Shown in pieces: positions 50,305 through 60,222 of a DNA stretch of 64,000 nucleotides. The stretch is taken from assembly GCA_017509715.1 (NCBI GenBank), contig JAFWOU010000014.1:62001-126000 (forward strand). The letters run 5' to 3'. The first letter of the stretch is position 1, and every line of letters begins with the position of its first letter. The notes under the pieces were generated by a model. It was not told where the DNA came from and did no database searches. It saw only the letters and a program-made list of their open reading frames with translations. A program made the position numbers and the translations under genes. Source of the stretch: Paludibacteraceae bacterium. GTDB taxonomy: Bacteria > Bacteroidota > Bacteroidia > Bacteroidales > Paludibacteraceae.

Positions 50305-52986
50305 TTAGTTTTGCGTGGTTGTACCATTCTCCTGAGACTCATCTTCTTCCTCCTCATCGTCGTGGTAGTAGTAATACTGCTTGGCGGCGTCGTTTTGGCG
50401 CTTGGTGAAGCGTGACTTACGACGCTTTCCATAGCCATAGCCACCATAGCCATAACCTCCGTAGCCGTAACCGTACCCACCGTAACCATAGCCATAACCG
50501 TAACCATAACCACCGTATGCGAAGCGACCTTCTGTCGGGATATCCGACAGCACGATCTGTACCTTATCCGGATTCTCAACCACCTCGGCCACCTGCTCCA
50601 GCGTCAAGCGGCAAAGACCCTTGTCGGTCTGCATACAGCGAATCACGAACAGACAGATATCCGATTGCTCGATGAGCGGATAAGCATCCGGCACCAGTCC
50701 GATAGGCGACGTATCGATGACAATATACGGATAGCGTTCGCGCAACGTAGTCAACATATCACGCATCTTATCCGAGTGAATCAACTCGCCCGGATTAGGC
50801 GGCACCGTACCGGCACGCATCAGGTCGAAACCAAACGGCGTATCCGATATGATGATGTCATCCAGTTCGCAGTCACCAATCAGGTAGTTGGTCAGACCCA
50901 GACCTTCTTCCAGTCCCAACTTGGTGTGGATATTCGGCTTACGAATGTCGCAGTCGATGAGCAGCGTCTTCTTGCCGCTCATCGAATAGAGCGCAGCTAA
51001 GTTGGTGCACAGGAAGGTCTTACCATCACCCGACTCGGTCGAAGAGACGGAGATCAAGAGGTTCTCCTTGCGCTTCACCACAAACTCCATACGCGTACGT
51101 ATCGAGCGCAGCATCTCCGAGTAACTGGACTTCGGTCGAGCACGTACGAGCGTCGGGTTTTGGTTGCGGGCGTGACGTACCGATCCGATCATATGGAACA
51201 GACGCAACTTGTATACATCCTTCGGCGAACGGATCTTGTTGTTAAGCAACTCGCTCAGGATGATCAGCACCAGCGGGATGAGCAGACCGATGAGCAGATA
51301 GGTCGTCATCGTCTTCTTCTTCGCGCCTGCGTTCATTACGGATACCGTACGCGCTTTATCCATGATGGAGTTATCCGGCGTGTTCGACGCTTTCTGGATC
51401 TCGGCCTCGGCACGCTTCTGCAGGAAGAAGGTGTAGTAGTTGTCATCGATACGGTAGTTACGCTCGATAGCTACCATCTGCAGTTCCTTCTCCGGCAGGC
51501 CTTTGATCTCGGTCTCCACCTCCTCGTAGCGACGCTCCAAGTCGGCTTTCTCGATCTTGAGCGATGCACGCATCGTGGAAACGACCTCGTTGATGGCCTC
51601 CTTGACATTCTCTATGTCGTTGGTATACTTGGCATAGTACACGTTCTTCTCGGTCAACTCACCGCGCTGCACACGCAGATCGTTCAGCTGCTGCACCAGA
51701 GTCATCAGCATCGGGTCATTCAGTCCCAAGGTAGCCGGGGCAATGACCGCACCATTCTCTATATTGGTAGAAAGGTAGTTGGTCAGATAGTCGAAGTAGG
51801 TCTCGCGCAGACGCAGCGCCAAGGCTTGCTCGTCGTAGCCCGCTACGCGTCCCATCAACTGACCGGCATACGAGTTGACATCCACAAACTTGTTAGCTTG
51901 ACGGAAATTGGTCATCGCACTCTCGCTCTGCTCCAGAGCGCCCTGCAGGTGATTCAACTGCTCGTTGATAAAGTAGATTGACTTCTCAGCCACCTCGTTT
52001 TTTTGCTCCAGCGATTTGAGCAGGTATATCTCGGCCAACTTATCGATAAACTCACAGTCGCGTTGCGGCGTCTCGCTGGTAAGCGAGATACCCAGCACCG
52101 AACTACCCTCGCTCACAAAGTTGAACGACAGGCGGTTCATAAACTCATCCACCAGCGACTCGCGCGAACGGAAACGCACGTAGATCTTACCCTTGTTGAC
52201 CATCAACTCGGTAGGCCATACCGTGATCTCAAAGATGCCTGCATCTACGGGCTTACCGTAATGGGCTACCACGTCCACGCCGTGTTCATCCGACGTAGAA
52301 CGGATATGCATCGAACCGTCCTCCGCAAACTCTATCTCATATAGGTCGCTATAGGCACTCGGATCGATGCGATGCTGCTCGATCAGGATAGGCGAATCGC
52401 GATACAGGTTTCGGGTCTTGAATCTACCCTGCGTGATATACTCAGTCTGCAAAAACGGCAGCGAGTCTACAACACGGCACATCAGGTCGTACGAACCTAA
52501 CATAATAACTTGGTTGTTGACGTTGGTATAGCCGCCGTCCAGTCCGTATCCCTGCATCAGCAGCGAGTTGGCACCGCCGTAGCCACGGTTCTCATTGATG
52601 ATCACCGAGCCCTGCGACATGTACGTAGGTATCCACTTGCGGTTCTTGAGCATCGCCAGTCCCAACGCGATCACCAGGAAGATGACAAACAGATACCAAT
52701 AGTGCAGGAACGTGAACACCCACTCTATCGGGTTGAACGACGTTGCCTGCTCCTGCGGGTCGCCATCCTGGTCGTTGTTGGTGTACTGACCATTACCGTA
52801 ATACTGGCTATTGCCGTACTGGCCATTGCCGTATTGACCATTGCCGTATTGACCGTTTCCATAGGCATACTGCCCATTACCATAAGCACCATAGGCATTG
52901 CCATAGGCCCCATTCCCATAGGGGTGGCCACTACCATACAGGTAGTTGCTATTACCGGAATGCGTATAATCGTTGTTTGAATCCAT
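50305..52986 (-). CDS. Wzc-like polysaccharide co-polymerase / BY-kinase with Tyr-rich ends
   Basis: 893 aa. Residues 1-80 are an unusual Tyr/Gly/Asn repeat ('YGNGQYGNGQYGNGQYGNSQ'). Then TM1 (about 90-112), a Wzz-type periplasmic domain with coiled coils, TM2 (about 556-576), and a cytosolic tyrosine kinase domain: Walker A 'SSTESGDGKTFLC' near 650, Walker A' 'LLIDCDIRKP', Walker B 'YIVIDTSPIG'. The C-terminus has GYGYG repeats (about 820-850), a Tyr cluster ('QYYYYHDD') and an acidic tail. Such kinases control polymer length and export by cycles of autophosphorylation on the Tyr cluster. The N-terminal Tyr repeat is not standard for the family. Confidence 0.93.
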   Translation of the reverse strand: MDSNNDYTHSGNSNYLYGSGHPYGNGAYGNAYGAYGNGQYAYGNGQYGNGQYGNGQYGNSQYYGNGQYTNNDQDGDPQEQATSFNPIEWVFTFLHYWYLFVIFLVIALGLAMLKNRKWIPTYMSQGSVIINENRGYGGANSLLMQGYGLDGGYTNVNNQVIMLGSYDLMCRVVDSLPFLQTEYITQGRFKTRNLYRDSPILIEQHRIDPSAYSDLYEIEFAEDGSMHIRSTSDEHGVDVVAHYGKPVDAGIFEITVWPTELMVNKGKIYVRFRSRESLVDEFMNRLSFNFVSEGSSVLGISLTSETPQRDCEFIDKLAEIYLLKSLEQKNEVAEKSIYFINEQLNHLQGALEQSESAMTNFRQANKFVDVNSYAGQLMGRVAGYDEQALALRLRETYFDYLTNYLSTNIENGAVIAPATLGLNDPMLMTLVQQLNDLRVQRGELTEKNVYYAKYTNDIENVKEAINEVVSTMRASLKIEKADLERRYEEVETEIKGLPEKELQMVAIERNYRIDDNYYTFFLQKRAEAEIQKASNTPDNSIMDKARTVSVMNAGAKKKTMTTYLLIGLLIPLVLIILSELLNNKIRSPKDVYKLRLFHMIGSVRHARNQNPTLVRARPKSSYSEMLRSIRTRMEFVVKRKENLLISVSSTESGDGKTFLCTNLAALYSMSGKKTLLIDCDIRKPNIHTKLGLEEGLGLTNYLIGDCELDDIIISDTPFGFDLMRAGTVPPNPGELIHSDKMRDMLTTLRERYPYIVIDTSPIGLVPDAYPLIEQSDICLFVIRCMQTDKGLCRLTLEQVAEVVENPDKVQIVLSDIPTEGRFAYGGYGYGYGYGYGGYGYGYGGYGYGGYGYGKRRKSRFTKRQNDAAKQYYYYHDDEEEEDESQENGTTTQN
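50425..50530 (-). repeat. GYG-coding repeat (kinase C-terminus)
   Basis: Short units such as CCATAACC and CCGTAACC on the plus strand encode GYGYGYGGYGYG. They are shorter and more regular than needed for the amino acids alone, so slippage is possible. Confidence 0.75.
52785..52925 (-). repeat. YGNGQ-coding 15-bp repeat (kinase N-terminus)
   Basis: In-frame 15-bp units (for example TACGGCAATGGTCAA on the minus strand) encode YGNGQ about seven times with variants. Confidence 0.85.
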
Positions 52987-52992
52987 ATCGTA

Positions 52993-53763
52993 TTAATATA
53001 ATTGTCCTACATACGTCAGCACCGAAATGAGTAGCGACATCGAACTGGTTATCAGTCCCAAGAAGCCGGTATAGGTCGGCACCTTATAGAAGCTGTCTTT
53101 GGTTCGCGCCACGTAGATCACGTCGTTGGGATAGACATAGTAATATTTAGAATCTATGATCGTATTGGTTCGTATATCAAATTCCAGCACCTCCGGCTCC
53201 TCACCGTTATCCCGCGGACGGATGATGCGTACGTGCTTGCGGTCACCCGAGTTCATCAAGTCGCCCGTCATAGCCAGGGCCTGGAAGATATTCATCTTCT
53301 CCTTGTAGATATAGTACTGTCCGGAACGGATATCTCCTATCACGGAGAAATACTTGTTGTACAATGCCAGTTTCACATCTGCATCCGGAATAATCTCGCG
53401 GAACGCATCGCGGAGCGCCACCTGCGCCTCCTCTACCGTCAGGCCCTGCACCTTCACCGGATCCAGGAACGGCAAGTCTATCGTACCGTCCGAATAGACG
53501 CGATACGAGTTGGCGTACTGACCGCTAACGTTGGCATTGTTGTTGCCTATCGTCTTGCTGTAGGTCTCGTCCATGGTGATCAGTCGATAGATGATTTCGT
53601 CGTTCACGCGAATACGGTAGGGTTCATACGCCACCGAATCATAAACCGGCAGGGGATGATACTTGGTCGAATCCTGCAGAAAACCTATCGCACGATGAGT
53701 ATAGCAACCCGTGAATGTCATGCTCAAGCATGCTAACAATATGATGTAAATCAGTCTCTTCAT
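52993..53763 (-). CDS. Wza-like polysaccharide export lipoprotein 1
   Basis: 256 aa. Lipobox 'SMTFTGC'. Polysaccharide-export domain (about 40-130, 'YRIRVNDEIIYRLITMDETY', 'GTIDLPFLDPVKVQGLTVEE') and an SLBB domain (about 135-225, 'KYFSVIGDIRSGQYYIYKEK', 'IFQALAMTGDLMNSGDRK'). A C-terminal hydrophobic segment should form the outer-membrane helix. It is expected to form the outer-membrane channel for the polymer handled by the Wzc-like kinase downstream (6 nt away). Confidence 0.9.
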   Translation of the reverse strand: MKRLIYIILLACLSMTFTGCYTHRAIGFLQDSTKYHPLPVYDSVAYEPYRIRVNDEIIYRLITMDETYSKTIGNNNANVSGQYANSYRVYSDGTIDLPFLDPVKVQGLTVEEAQVALRDAFREIIPDADVKLALYNKYFSVIGDIRSGQYYIYKEKMNIFQALAMTGDLMNSGDRKHVRIIRPRDNGEEPEVLEFDIRTNTIIDSKYYYVYPNDVIYVARTKDSFYKVPTYTGFLGLITSSMSLLISVLTYVGQLY

Positions 53764-53765
53764 CG

Positions 53766-54605
53766 CTACTTTCCTCCATAATGTTTGTTAACATGATTGA
53801 TACCGGTTTGCACGATCGAGTAGATAAACACACCGAACGAGATGGTCGAAGACACAATACCCAGCGTCGTGGCTGCCGAATTGATACCAAAGGCATAGCC
53901 CGGCATATAGCGGATATAGATAATATCGTTCGGCTCTATGTAGTAGTACTCCGAATTGACAATATCCTTCGAACGCACGTCAAAGGTCATGATCTTGGTC
54001 TGGCCCTCGATCTCTCGAATTAACTTCACTTCATGGCGGCTACCAAACTCCTGAATATCACCTATCATAGCCAAGGCCTCGAAGATAGTCATCTTCTCCT
54101 TGTTGATCGTGTAACGTCCGCTCTGAATACCCACTACCGAGAACGAGCGCTGCACGATATTCACCTCGCACGACACGGTCTTATAGCCTGGCATCTCGCG
54201 CATCAGGGTCGACAGCTCATCTTCCAAGAGCAGCTTCACCTCGCGCGTCGTCAGTCCACGTACCGGCAACTTACCGATCGTCGGGAAGTCGATATTTCCC
54301 TCATCATCAACCAGATAGGTATATAGGTCGTACGAACCGTACGCACCTCCCTGCCCCATCTGCTGACGCATTTGAGAGGCATTGCTGCCCGAGTTGTACA
54401 TCTGCGTGATGCGCTCGTCTACCGAATAGACATAGATATATAATCGGTCACCTATTCGCAGCTTATAATCCTCGAACGACAAGGTATCGGCGTATGCAGG
54501 AATGCTCTTGCCGGGCTCCTGCATATAGTTCACCTTCTTCGACGTCACGCATGACGCCAAGAGCAAACCTAACGCAAAAATCCATATATATCGAATCTTA
54601 CTCAC
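53766..54605 (-). CDS. Wza-like polysaccharide export lipoprotein 2
   Basis: 279 aa from a GTG at 54605. Lipobox 'GLLLASC'. Same domains as the next gene: export domain with 'YKLRIGDRLYIYVYSVDERI' and 'GNIDFPTIGKLPVRGLTTRE', and SLBB with 'RSFSVVGIQSGRYTINKEKM' and 'IFEALAMIGDIQEFGSRHE'. The two are tandem paralogues 2 nt apart and could form a hetero-oligomeric channel. A Gly/Gln/Ser-rich insert lies at about 70-95. Confidence 0.9.
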   Translation of the reverse strand: MSKIRYIWIFALGLLLASCVTSKKVNYMQEPGKSIPAYADTLSFEDYKLRIGDRLYIYVYSVDERITQMYNSGSNASQMRQQMGQGGAYGSYDLYTYLVDDEGNIDFPTIGKLPVRGLTTREVKLLLEDELSTLMREMPGYKTVSCEVNIVQRSFSVVGIQSGRYTINKEKMTIFEALAMIGDIQEFGSRHEVKLIREIEGQTKIMTFDVRSKDIVNSEYYYIEPNDIIYIRYMPGYAFGINSAATTLGIVSSTISFGVFIYSIVQTGINHVNKHYGGK

Positions 54606-54657
54606 GAACTTTCAACTATAAACCAATAAACCTATAAACTTATCAACCAATAAACCG
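54606..54657 (-). repeat. GGTTTATT-type 7-8 bp array between operon genes
   Basis: On the minus strand: GGTTTATT, GGTTGATAA, GTTTATA, GGTTTATT, GGTTTATA, GTTGAAA. It fills the gap between the stop codon of the WbpB-like gene (54659) and the GTG start of the Wza-like gene. Confidence 0.82.
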
Positions 54658-54658
54658 G

Positions 54659-55645
<987 letters not shown>

Positions 55646-55712
55646 CTATTTTATTTCACTATTTATCACGTATATACACGCATCATGCGCGCGCTCAAAA
55701 TCAAATGAGCGT

Positions 55713-55745
55713 GCAAAGGTACAAAAAATTTTTGATATATGCAAA
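55713..55745 (-). promoter_or_regulatory. Promoter of the polysaccharide export operon
   Basis: Minus strand -33 TTTG (55742-55745), 20 nt, -7 TACCTTTGC (55713-55721). The leader contains an alternating purine-pyrimidine stretch near 55670-55695. Confidence 0.75.
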
Positions 55746-55748
55746 TAA

Positions 55749-58619
55749 TTAGCGTTTTTTCTTAAGAAAAACACGCGAAAGTACCTCTATCGGGTGCAAA
55801 GCCACGACGCCTGTCATATCTTTTATCTGAGTGCGGCACGAGGTACCCGGTGCACATACGATGGCTGACGCAGGTCTGACCTGGCTGACGGCCTCCCTCA
55901 CCACTGGCACCAGCACCATCTCTGCGATGCGTTTCGAGTCCAAGTAATGACGTTTCTCATAGCCGAACGAACCCGCCATACCGCAGCAACCGGAAGGGAT
56001 GATATGTACAGTCAAGCCCTCTATCTGCCGCAGCACTTCGGCCGTCTTCTCTACCCCTACCAGGGCTTTCTGATGACAATGACCATGTAGCCACAATTCA
56101 GCATCCAGTCGCCCAAAATCGGCCGACGTGATACGTCCCGCTGCGATCTCCGCAGCCAGCCATTCATCGTATAGCAAGCAGTTCTTTCCCAGCCGCTTAG
56201 CATCCTCCGCCAGCGACGGCGACACCAGCCGCGGGTACTCGTCTCGGAAACTCAATATACACGAGGGTTCGATGCCTATCAGCGGCCTCTCGTCGGTCAC
56301 AATATCCCGGAGCAAGGTCACATTCCGGGTCGCTATCTTAGCCGCCTGGCGCAGGCATCCCTTGCTGATGGCGGCACGACCGCTCTCCACATGCTTCGGC
56401 ACTTCTACCGCATACCCCAAGCCTGTCAGCAATTCGGCGAACTGCAATCCCAATTCGGCTGACTCACGGTCGGTAAACTCATCGGCAAACAGATAGACCT
56501 TGCCTTTCGGAGTGGTAGGCTGCACGACGGTATGTTCAACGTACCAGCGCATCGAATGACGACTCAAGGTCGGTATATGTCGCTCGGCAGCAAAACCCAC
56601 CAGGCCTTTTATCACGGCCGAGGTCCAGCGGTTTCGGGCAAAGAAATTATAGATGGGTGCCACCCTGCCGCCCAGGCTCTCCACCTGCGCCATATGCGCT
56701 ATGAGCCAGGTTCGAACGGGCGTATGCGACTGATCATATATGAGTTGCAGCACCTCGCTTCTGAGGCGCGTCATGTCCACATTGCTCGGGCACTCGGTGC
56801 GGCAAGCCTTGCAGGCCAGGCAGGTATCCAGTACGCGGCGTATCTCCTCACTCCGCAGCGCCTGCGGGTCATGCGTCAACTTCTCACGCAGCACATTCGC
56901 ACGGGCACGCGTAGCATACAGCTCTTCACCGGTAGCCTTAAAGGCCGGACACATCGTGCCCCCCATGCGGCTCGACTTACGGCAGACGCCTGCCCCGTTG
57001 CAACGCTCGATACGTTGCATCAGTTCGCGCATGGCCGGCGTATCCTGGAGGGCGGCATAGCCTTGTCCCGCTTCGTAACGCAACCCGCTATCCATAGGCG
57101 GTGTATCCACGATCTTACCCATATTGAGCAGGCCGTGCGGGTCGAACGTACGCTTTACCGTACGCATCAATTCATAGACTTCTTCGCCGTACATGAGCGG
57201 GATGAACTCTCCGCGCAGACGTCCGTCACCGTGTTCACCGCTCAGACATCCGCGGTGCTTCTTCACGAGCGCGGCCGTTCGTTCCGCTACGCGCCGGAAC
57301 AGTTCCCTATCCCGTTGCCGCTTCAGGTCCAGCACAGGTCTGAGGTGGAGTTCACCCGTGGAGATATGACCATAATAGACGCAATCCAGTCCCATCTCCG
57401 CCATCATCTCACGGAAGTCGTGCATATAGGCCGCCATGCGTTCAGGTGCTACCGCCGTATCTTCTACCACGCCTACGGGCTTGCTATCCCCCTCCGTATT
57501 GGCCAGTACACCCAGCCCGGCTTTACGTAGCGCCCATACACGGCTTACATCCGCACCATATACACGCGTACATTGATAAGCGAGCGCACCTACTTCCATT
57601 TCAAAAGCCGCAGCTTGCTTTTCGATCTCCTCGCGGCTATCTCCTCGGAACTCGGCTATGACCACAGAGGCCGGATGACCTTCAACAAAGAACAGGTTGC
57701 GGCTGGCTTCGGGATTGGTGCGGGCCAGATCGATGATCTTGCCGTCCAGCAGTTCCACGGCCGTAGGCTCGTGCCGGAGGGCCATCAAGTTAGCCTCCCA
57801 ACTGCTGTCCATATCGTTCAAGTGGGCACATACCACCATCTGTTCTTTGCCCGGCAAAGGATCCAGCGACAAGGTGATCTCCGTCACGATACACAGCGTA
57901 CCCTCGCTACCGGTAATCAAGGCCGGCAAGTTCAGCGGCAGCACACCGTCATGCGCTGCGTCCAGACACTCGTCCAGGGCGTAGCCGCAACTACGGCGCT
58001 GTATCTGCTGATCGGGAAAAGCCTCGCGCAGCTGAGCCAGCAGCGTCTTATCGGTCTGCCATGCCGCGAGTTGCTTGAGTAAGGCATCCAGCACAGGCGA
58101 ATGGCTGTCGGGAAGGCGGTTGACAGGCAACTCATGCACCGTACCGTCTGTGAGCATCACGCGTAAGCCTACCACATGATGACGCGTAGAGCCGTAGATC
58201 AGGCTATGCGTTCCGCAGGAGTTATTGCCCACCATACCGCCGATACAACAGCGGTTGCTGGTACTCGTCTCGGGTGAGAAGAAAAGGCCATACGGCTGGA
58301 GTGCCAAGTTGAGCTCGTCCCGCACCACGCCGGGCTGCACCCGTACCAGTCGCCGCTCCGGATCGATCTCCAGGATACGGTTCATATGGCGACTCACATC
58401 CATCACGATACCCGATCCCACCACCTGACCGGCTATACTCGTTCCGCCGGCACGGGGAATGAGGTGGGTGCCACGCCGCATGGCTTCCGAGAGCAAAGTA
58501 CGTATATCGTCCTCCGTCTCCGGATAGGCCACGGCCATCGGCATCTCGCGATACGCGCTGGCATCGGTGGCATAGGCTATTCTATGTAGGGCATCGGTAT
58601 GTAAACGAAAATCTGACAT
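55749..58619 (-). CDS. FAD- and Fe-S-binding oxidoreductase (GlcD-GlcF type fusion)
   Basis: 956 aa. FAD-binding PCMH domain (about 28-250, 'LIPRAGGTSIAGQVVGSGIV', 'CCIGGMVGNNSCGTHSLIYG'), FAD-oxidase C-terminal domain (about 255-500, 'GCLSGEHGDGRLRGEF'), two [4Fe-4S] motifs (first near 538, second 'CLACKACRTECPSNVD' near 597) and CCG domains ('LHGHCHQKAL', 'SGCCGMAGSFGYEK'). Likely a membrane-associated 2-hydroxyacid (D-lactate or glycolate-type) dehydrogenase feeding electrons to a quinone; the substrate is inferred. The start ATG lies inside a TTCAGCC-type array. Confidence 0.9.
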   Translation of the reverse strand: MSDFRLHTDALHRIAYATDASAYREMPMAVAYPETEDDIRTLLSEAMRRGTHLIPRAGGTSIAGQVVGSGIVMDVSRHMNRILEIDPERRLVRVQPGVVRDELNLALQPYGLFFSPETSTSNRCCIGGMVGNNSCGTHSLIYGSTRHHVVGLRVMLTDGTVHELPVNRLPDSHSPVLDALLKQLAAWQTDKTLLAQLREAFPDQQIQRRSCGYALDECLDAAHDGVLPLNLPALITGSEGTLCIVTEITLSLDPLPGKEQMVVCAHLNDMDSSWEANLMALRHEPTAVELLDGKIIDLARTNPEASRNLFFVEGHPASVVIAEFRGDSREEIEKQAAAFEMEVGALAYQCTRVYGADVSRVWALRKAGLGVLANTEGDSKPVGVVEDTAVAPERMAAYMHDFREMMAEMGLDCVYYGHISTGELHLRPVLDLKRQRDRELFRRVAERTAALVKKHRGCLSGEHGDGRLRGEFIPLMYGEEVYELMRTVKRTFDPHGLLNMGKIVDTPPMDSGLRYEAGQGYAALQDTPAMRELMQRIERCNGAGVCRKSSRMGGTMCPAFKATGEELYATRARANVLREKLTHDPQALRSEEIRRVLDTCLACKACRTECPSNVDMTRLRSEVLQLIYDQSHTPVRTWLIAHMAQVESLGGRVAPIYNFFARNRWTSAVIKGLVGFAAERHIPTLSRHSMRWYVEHTVVQPTTPKGKVYLFADEFTDRESAELGLQFAELLTGLGYAVEVPKHVESGRAAISKGCLRQAAKIATRNVTLLRDIVTDERPLIGIEPSCILSFRDEYPRLVSPSLAEDAKRLGKNCLLYDEWLAAEIAAGRITSADFGRLDAELWLHGHCHQKALVGVEKTAEVLRQIEGLTVHIIPSGCCGMAGSFGYEKRHYLDSKRIAEMVLVPVVREAVSQVRPASAIVCAPGTSCRTQIKDMTGVVALHPIEVLSRVFLKKKR

Positions 58620-58642
58620 CTGAAAGCTGACGGCTGATAGCT
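58615..58642 (-). repeat. TCAGCCG-type heptamer array over a start codon
   Basis: On the minus strand: ATCAGCC, GTCAGCT, TTCAGAT, GTCAGAT. The ATG of the FAD/Fe-S gene is within the array. The same unit type occurs in the TonB receptor at 63590-63622. Confidence 0.75.
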
Positions 58643-58643
58643 T

Positions 58644-60149
58644 TTACGCGCTATGCATCCGTCGGAACAGGATGGAATGCATGGTCATGAAGAAATACTT
58701 AATATCGGTCCAGACGGGGTGCTTCAGATACTCCGTGAGGTACTTATCCTCCGAGGCATAGAGTTCCTCGAAGGTCTTAGGATGATCGATATAGAAGGGC
58801 GGGATGAGGCCCGGTTTGGTCTTCGTTCGCTTGTCTTGCAACCACTTGGGATAGGTCTCAAACATGGTCTTCGACAGCGGACGTACACCCACGAGTTTGA
58901 CGTCGCGCTTGACCCAGTTGATGAGCATCGGCAGTTCGTCGAGCCAGTACTTGCGCATGATCTTACCCCAGGACGTGATACGCCAGTCGTCGTCACTCTT
59001 GTCGGCGATATTCATACCGCCACGTTGGTCGAAGACGTATTTCTGGATATATTCGGCATAGGGGTGCATGGTGCGCACCTTGTAGAAATAGACGAATTTC
59101 TTGTTCTTACCTACGCGGCGCAACTTGATCAGCGGTCCGTATACCTTGAGTTGCTGCTGGGGATAAGGCTGCATATGGCGGTGACAGAAGACGTACTCGA
59201 TATGCCCCATCGGCACGATCTCGTCCACCTCAAAACCGCAGTAGTACAAGCGTCCCAGCACCTCGGTCTTGCTCAGCATGCGCTTACGGCCCTTGGTGGT
59301 ATCGTAGTAGAGACGCGAGGTGAGCATCAGTCGCGGCACGACGCGTTTCCAGAAGAAATAGAGCGAATAGACGCACCAGTTCAGTCCGGCAGGATATTTA
59401 CGCAGCATTTTCTGCTTGATATATTCCTGGGGTCGGTAGCAACAAACGTAGCGACCGTTGTCCGGCAGCTTCTTATTGACCAGGCAGAAACGCTTGTTGA
59501 TACCACGCGCATCGTTGAGCAAGGTCATATCTACGATGCAGTTGTACTCATACTCCGGCAATTGCAGGATAGCAAACCTATCGCGGTCGGCCACCACCTT
59601 GGTCAGACGACTACCGAGCCCCGCCCTCTCGAGCAGCATGCAGTAGTCTTCTTCGGTCGTGAGCGAAGTGATGGCCCTATGGACGGTCTCCATCGACTTC
59701 TCGCTACGGGGTGCGTCTTTGTGCGTCACAGCAGCATTGGCGCGTTCCTCGATCTGCATCACAGGAACGGTCATGTTGGTAGCGTACTTCCAGTAGTGCT
59801 CCATTAGGATCACCAGTACGTCGATTCCCGCTACAATACCTATCAACCATGTGGCTACGTTGACCGACACGGGAAGCGGGGTCTTAGGCAGCAGGTAGTG
59901 AGCACCCAGCATCAGTACGGTCGTCGTCACGGCCAGCGATAGCATCGACTGCCAGTACCAGGCCTTACGGTAGTTACGGTAGAGTTGCACCAGCAATCCC
60001 ACTGCGATCCACGATGCCATCAATATAGCGGCCAGTACGATATACGCCCACACCTCCGACTTATCCGCTGCGAAGCGCCATACGAGGCAACATACCAGCG
60101 ATATAATCCACAGCAAAATATCTATTCCGATTCGTTTGGTCATCTGCAT
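58644..60149 (-). CDS. Membrane sugar transferase (WcaJ-like C-terminal domain)
   Basis: 501 aa. N-terminal four transmembrane helices (about 8-130), a middle region with no clear assignment, and a C-terminal bacterial sugar transferase domain (about 350-501: 'YFYKVRTMHPYAEYIQK', 'DDDWRITSWGKIMRKYWLDE', 'LPMLINWVKRDVKLVGVRPL'). This family transfers a sugar-1-phosphate to undecaprenyl phosphate to start a glycan. The usual membrane re-entrant 'KRxFD' start is not seen, so initiation could be atypical. A 9-unit octamer array ends 1 nt upstream of the ATG. Confidence 0.85.
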   Translation of the reverse strand: MQMTKRIGIDILLWIISLVCCLVWRFAADKSEVWAYIVLAAILMASWIAVGLLVQLYRNYRKAWYWQSMLSLAVTTTVLMLGAHYLLPKTPLPVSVNVATWLIGIVAGIDVLVILMEHYWKYATNMTVPVMQIEERANAAVTHKDAPRSEKSMETVHRAITSLTTEEDYCMLLERAGLGSRLTKVVADRDRFAILQLPEYEYNCIVDMTLLNDARGINKRFCLVNKKLPDNGRYVCCYRPQEYIKQKMLRKYPAGLNWCVYSLYFFWKRVVPRLMLTSRLYYDTTKGRKRMLSKTEVLGRLYYCGFEVDEIVPMGHIEYVFCHRHMQPYPQQQLKVYGPLIKLRRVGKNKKFVYFYKVRTMHPYAEYIQKYVFDQRGGMNIADKSDDDWRITSWGKIMRKYWLDELPMLINWVKRDVKLVGVRPLSKTMFETYPKWLQDKRTKTKPGLIPPFYIDHPKTFEELYASEDKYLTEYLKHPVWTDIKYFFMTMHSILFRRMHSA

Positions 60150-60222
60150 AACTCCTTTACTCCTAATCTCCTTTACTCCTTTACTCCTTCACTTCTTTAC
60201 TCCTTCACTCCTTTACTCCTAA
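60150..60222 (-). repeat. AGTAAAGG octamer array between two genes
   Basis: Plus-strand units CTCCTTTA (mostly), CTCCTTCA, CTTCTTTA, CTCCTAAT. It covers the last eight codons and stop of the deacetylase gene (encoding 'RSKGVKE') and the whole gap to the sugar transferase ATG. Same unit as 30341-30410 in opposite orientation. Confidence 0.92.

Noticed and set aside
55749..58619. Frame-shifted fusion of separate glcD and glcF genes
   Set aside because: A single FAD plus Fe-S polypeptide of this length is a known natural architecture, and all domains are complete and in order.
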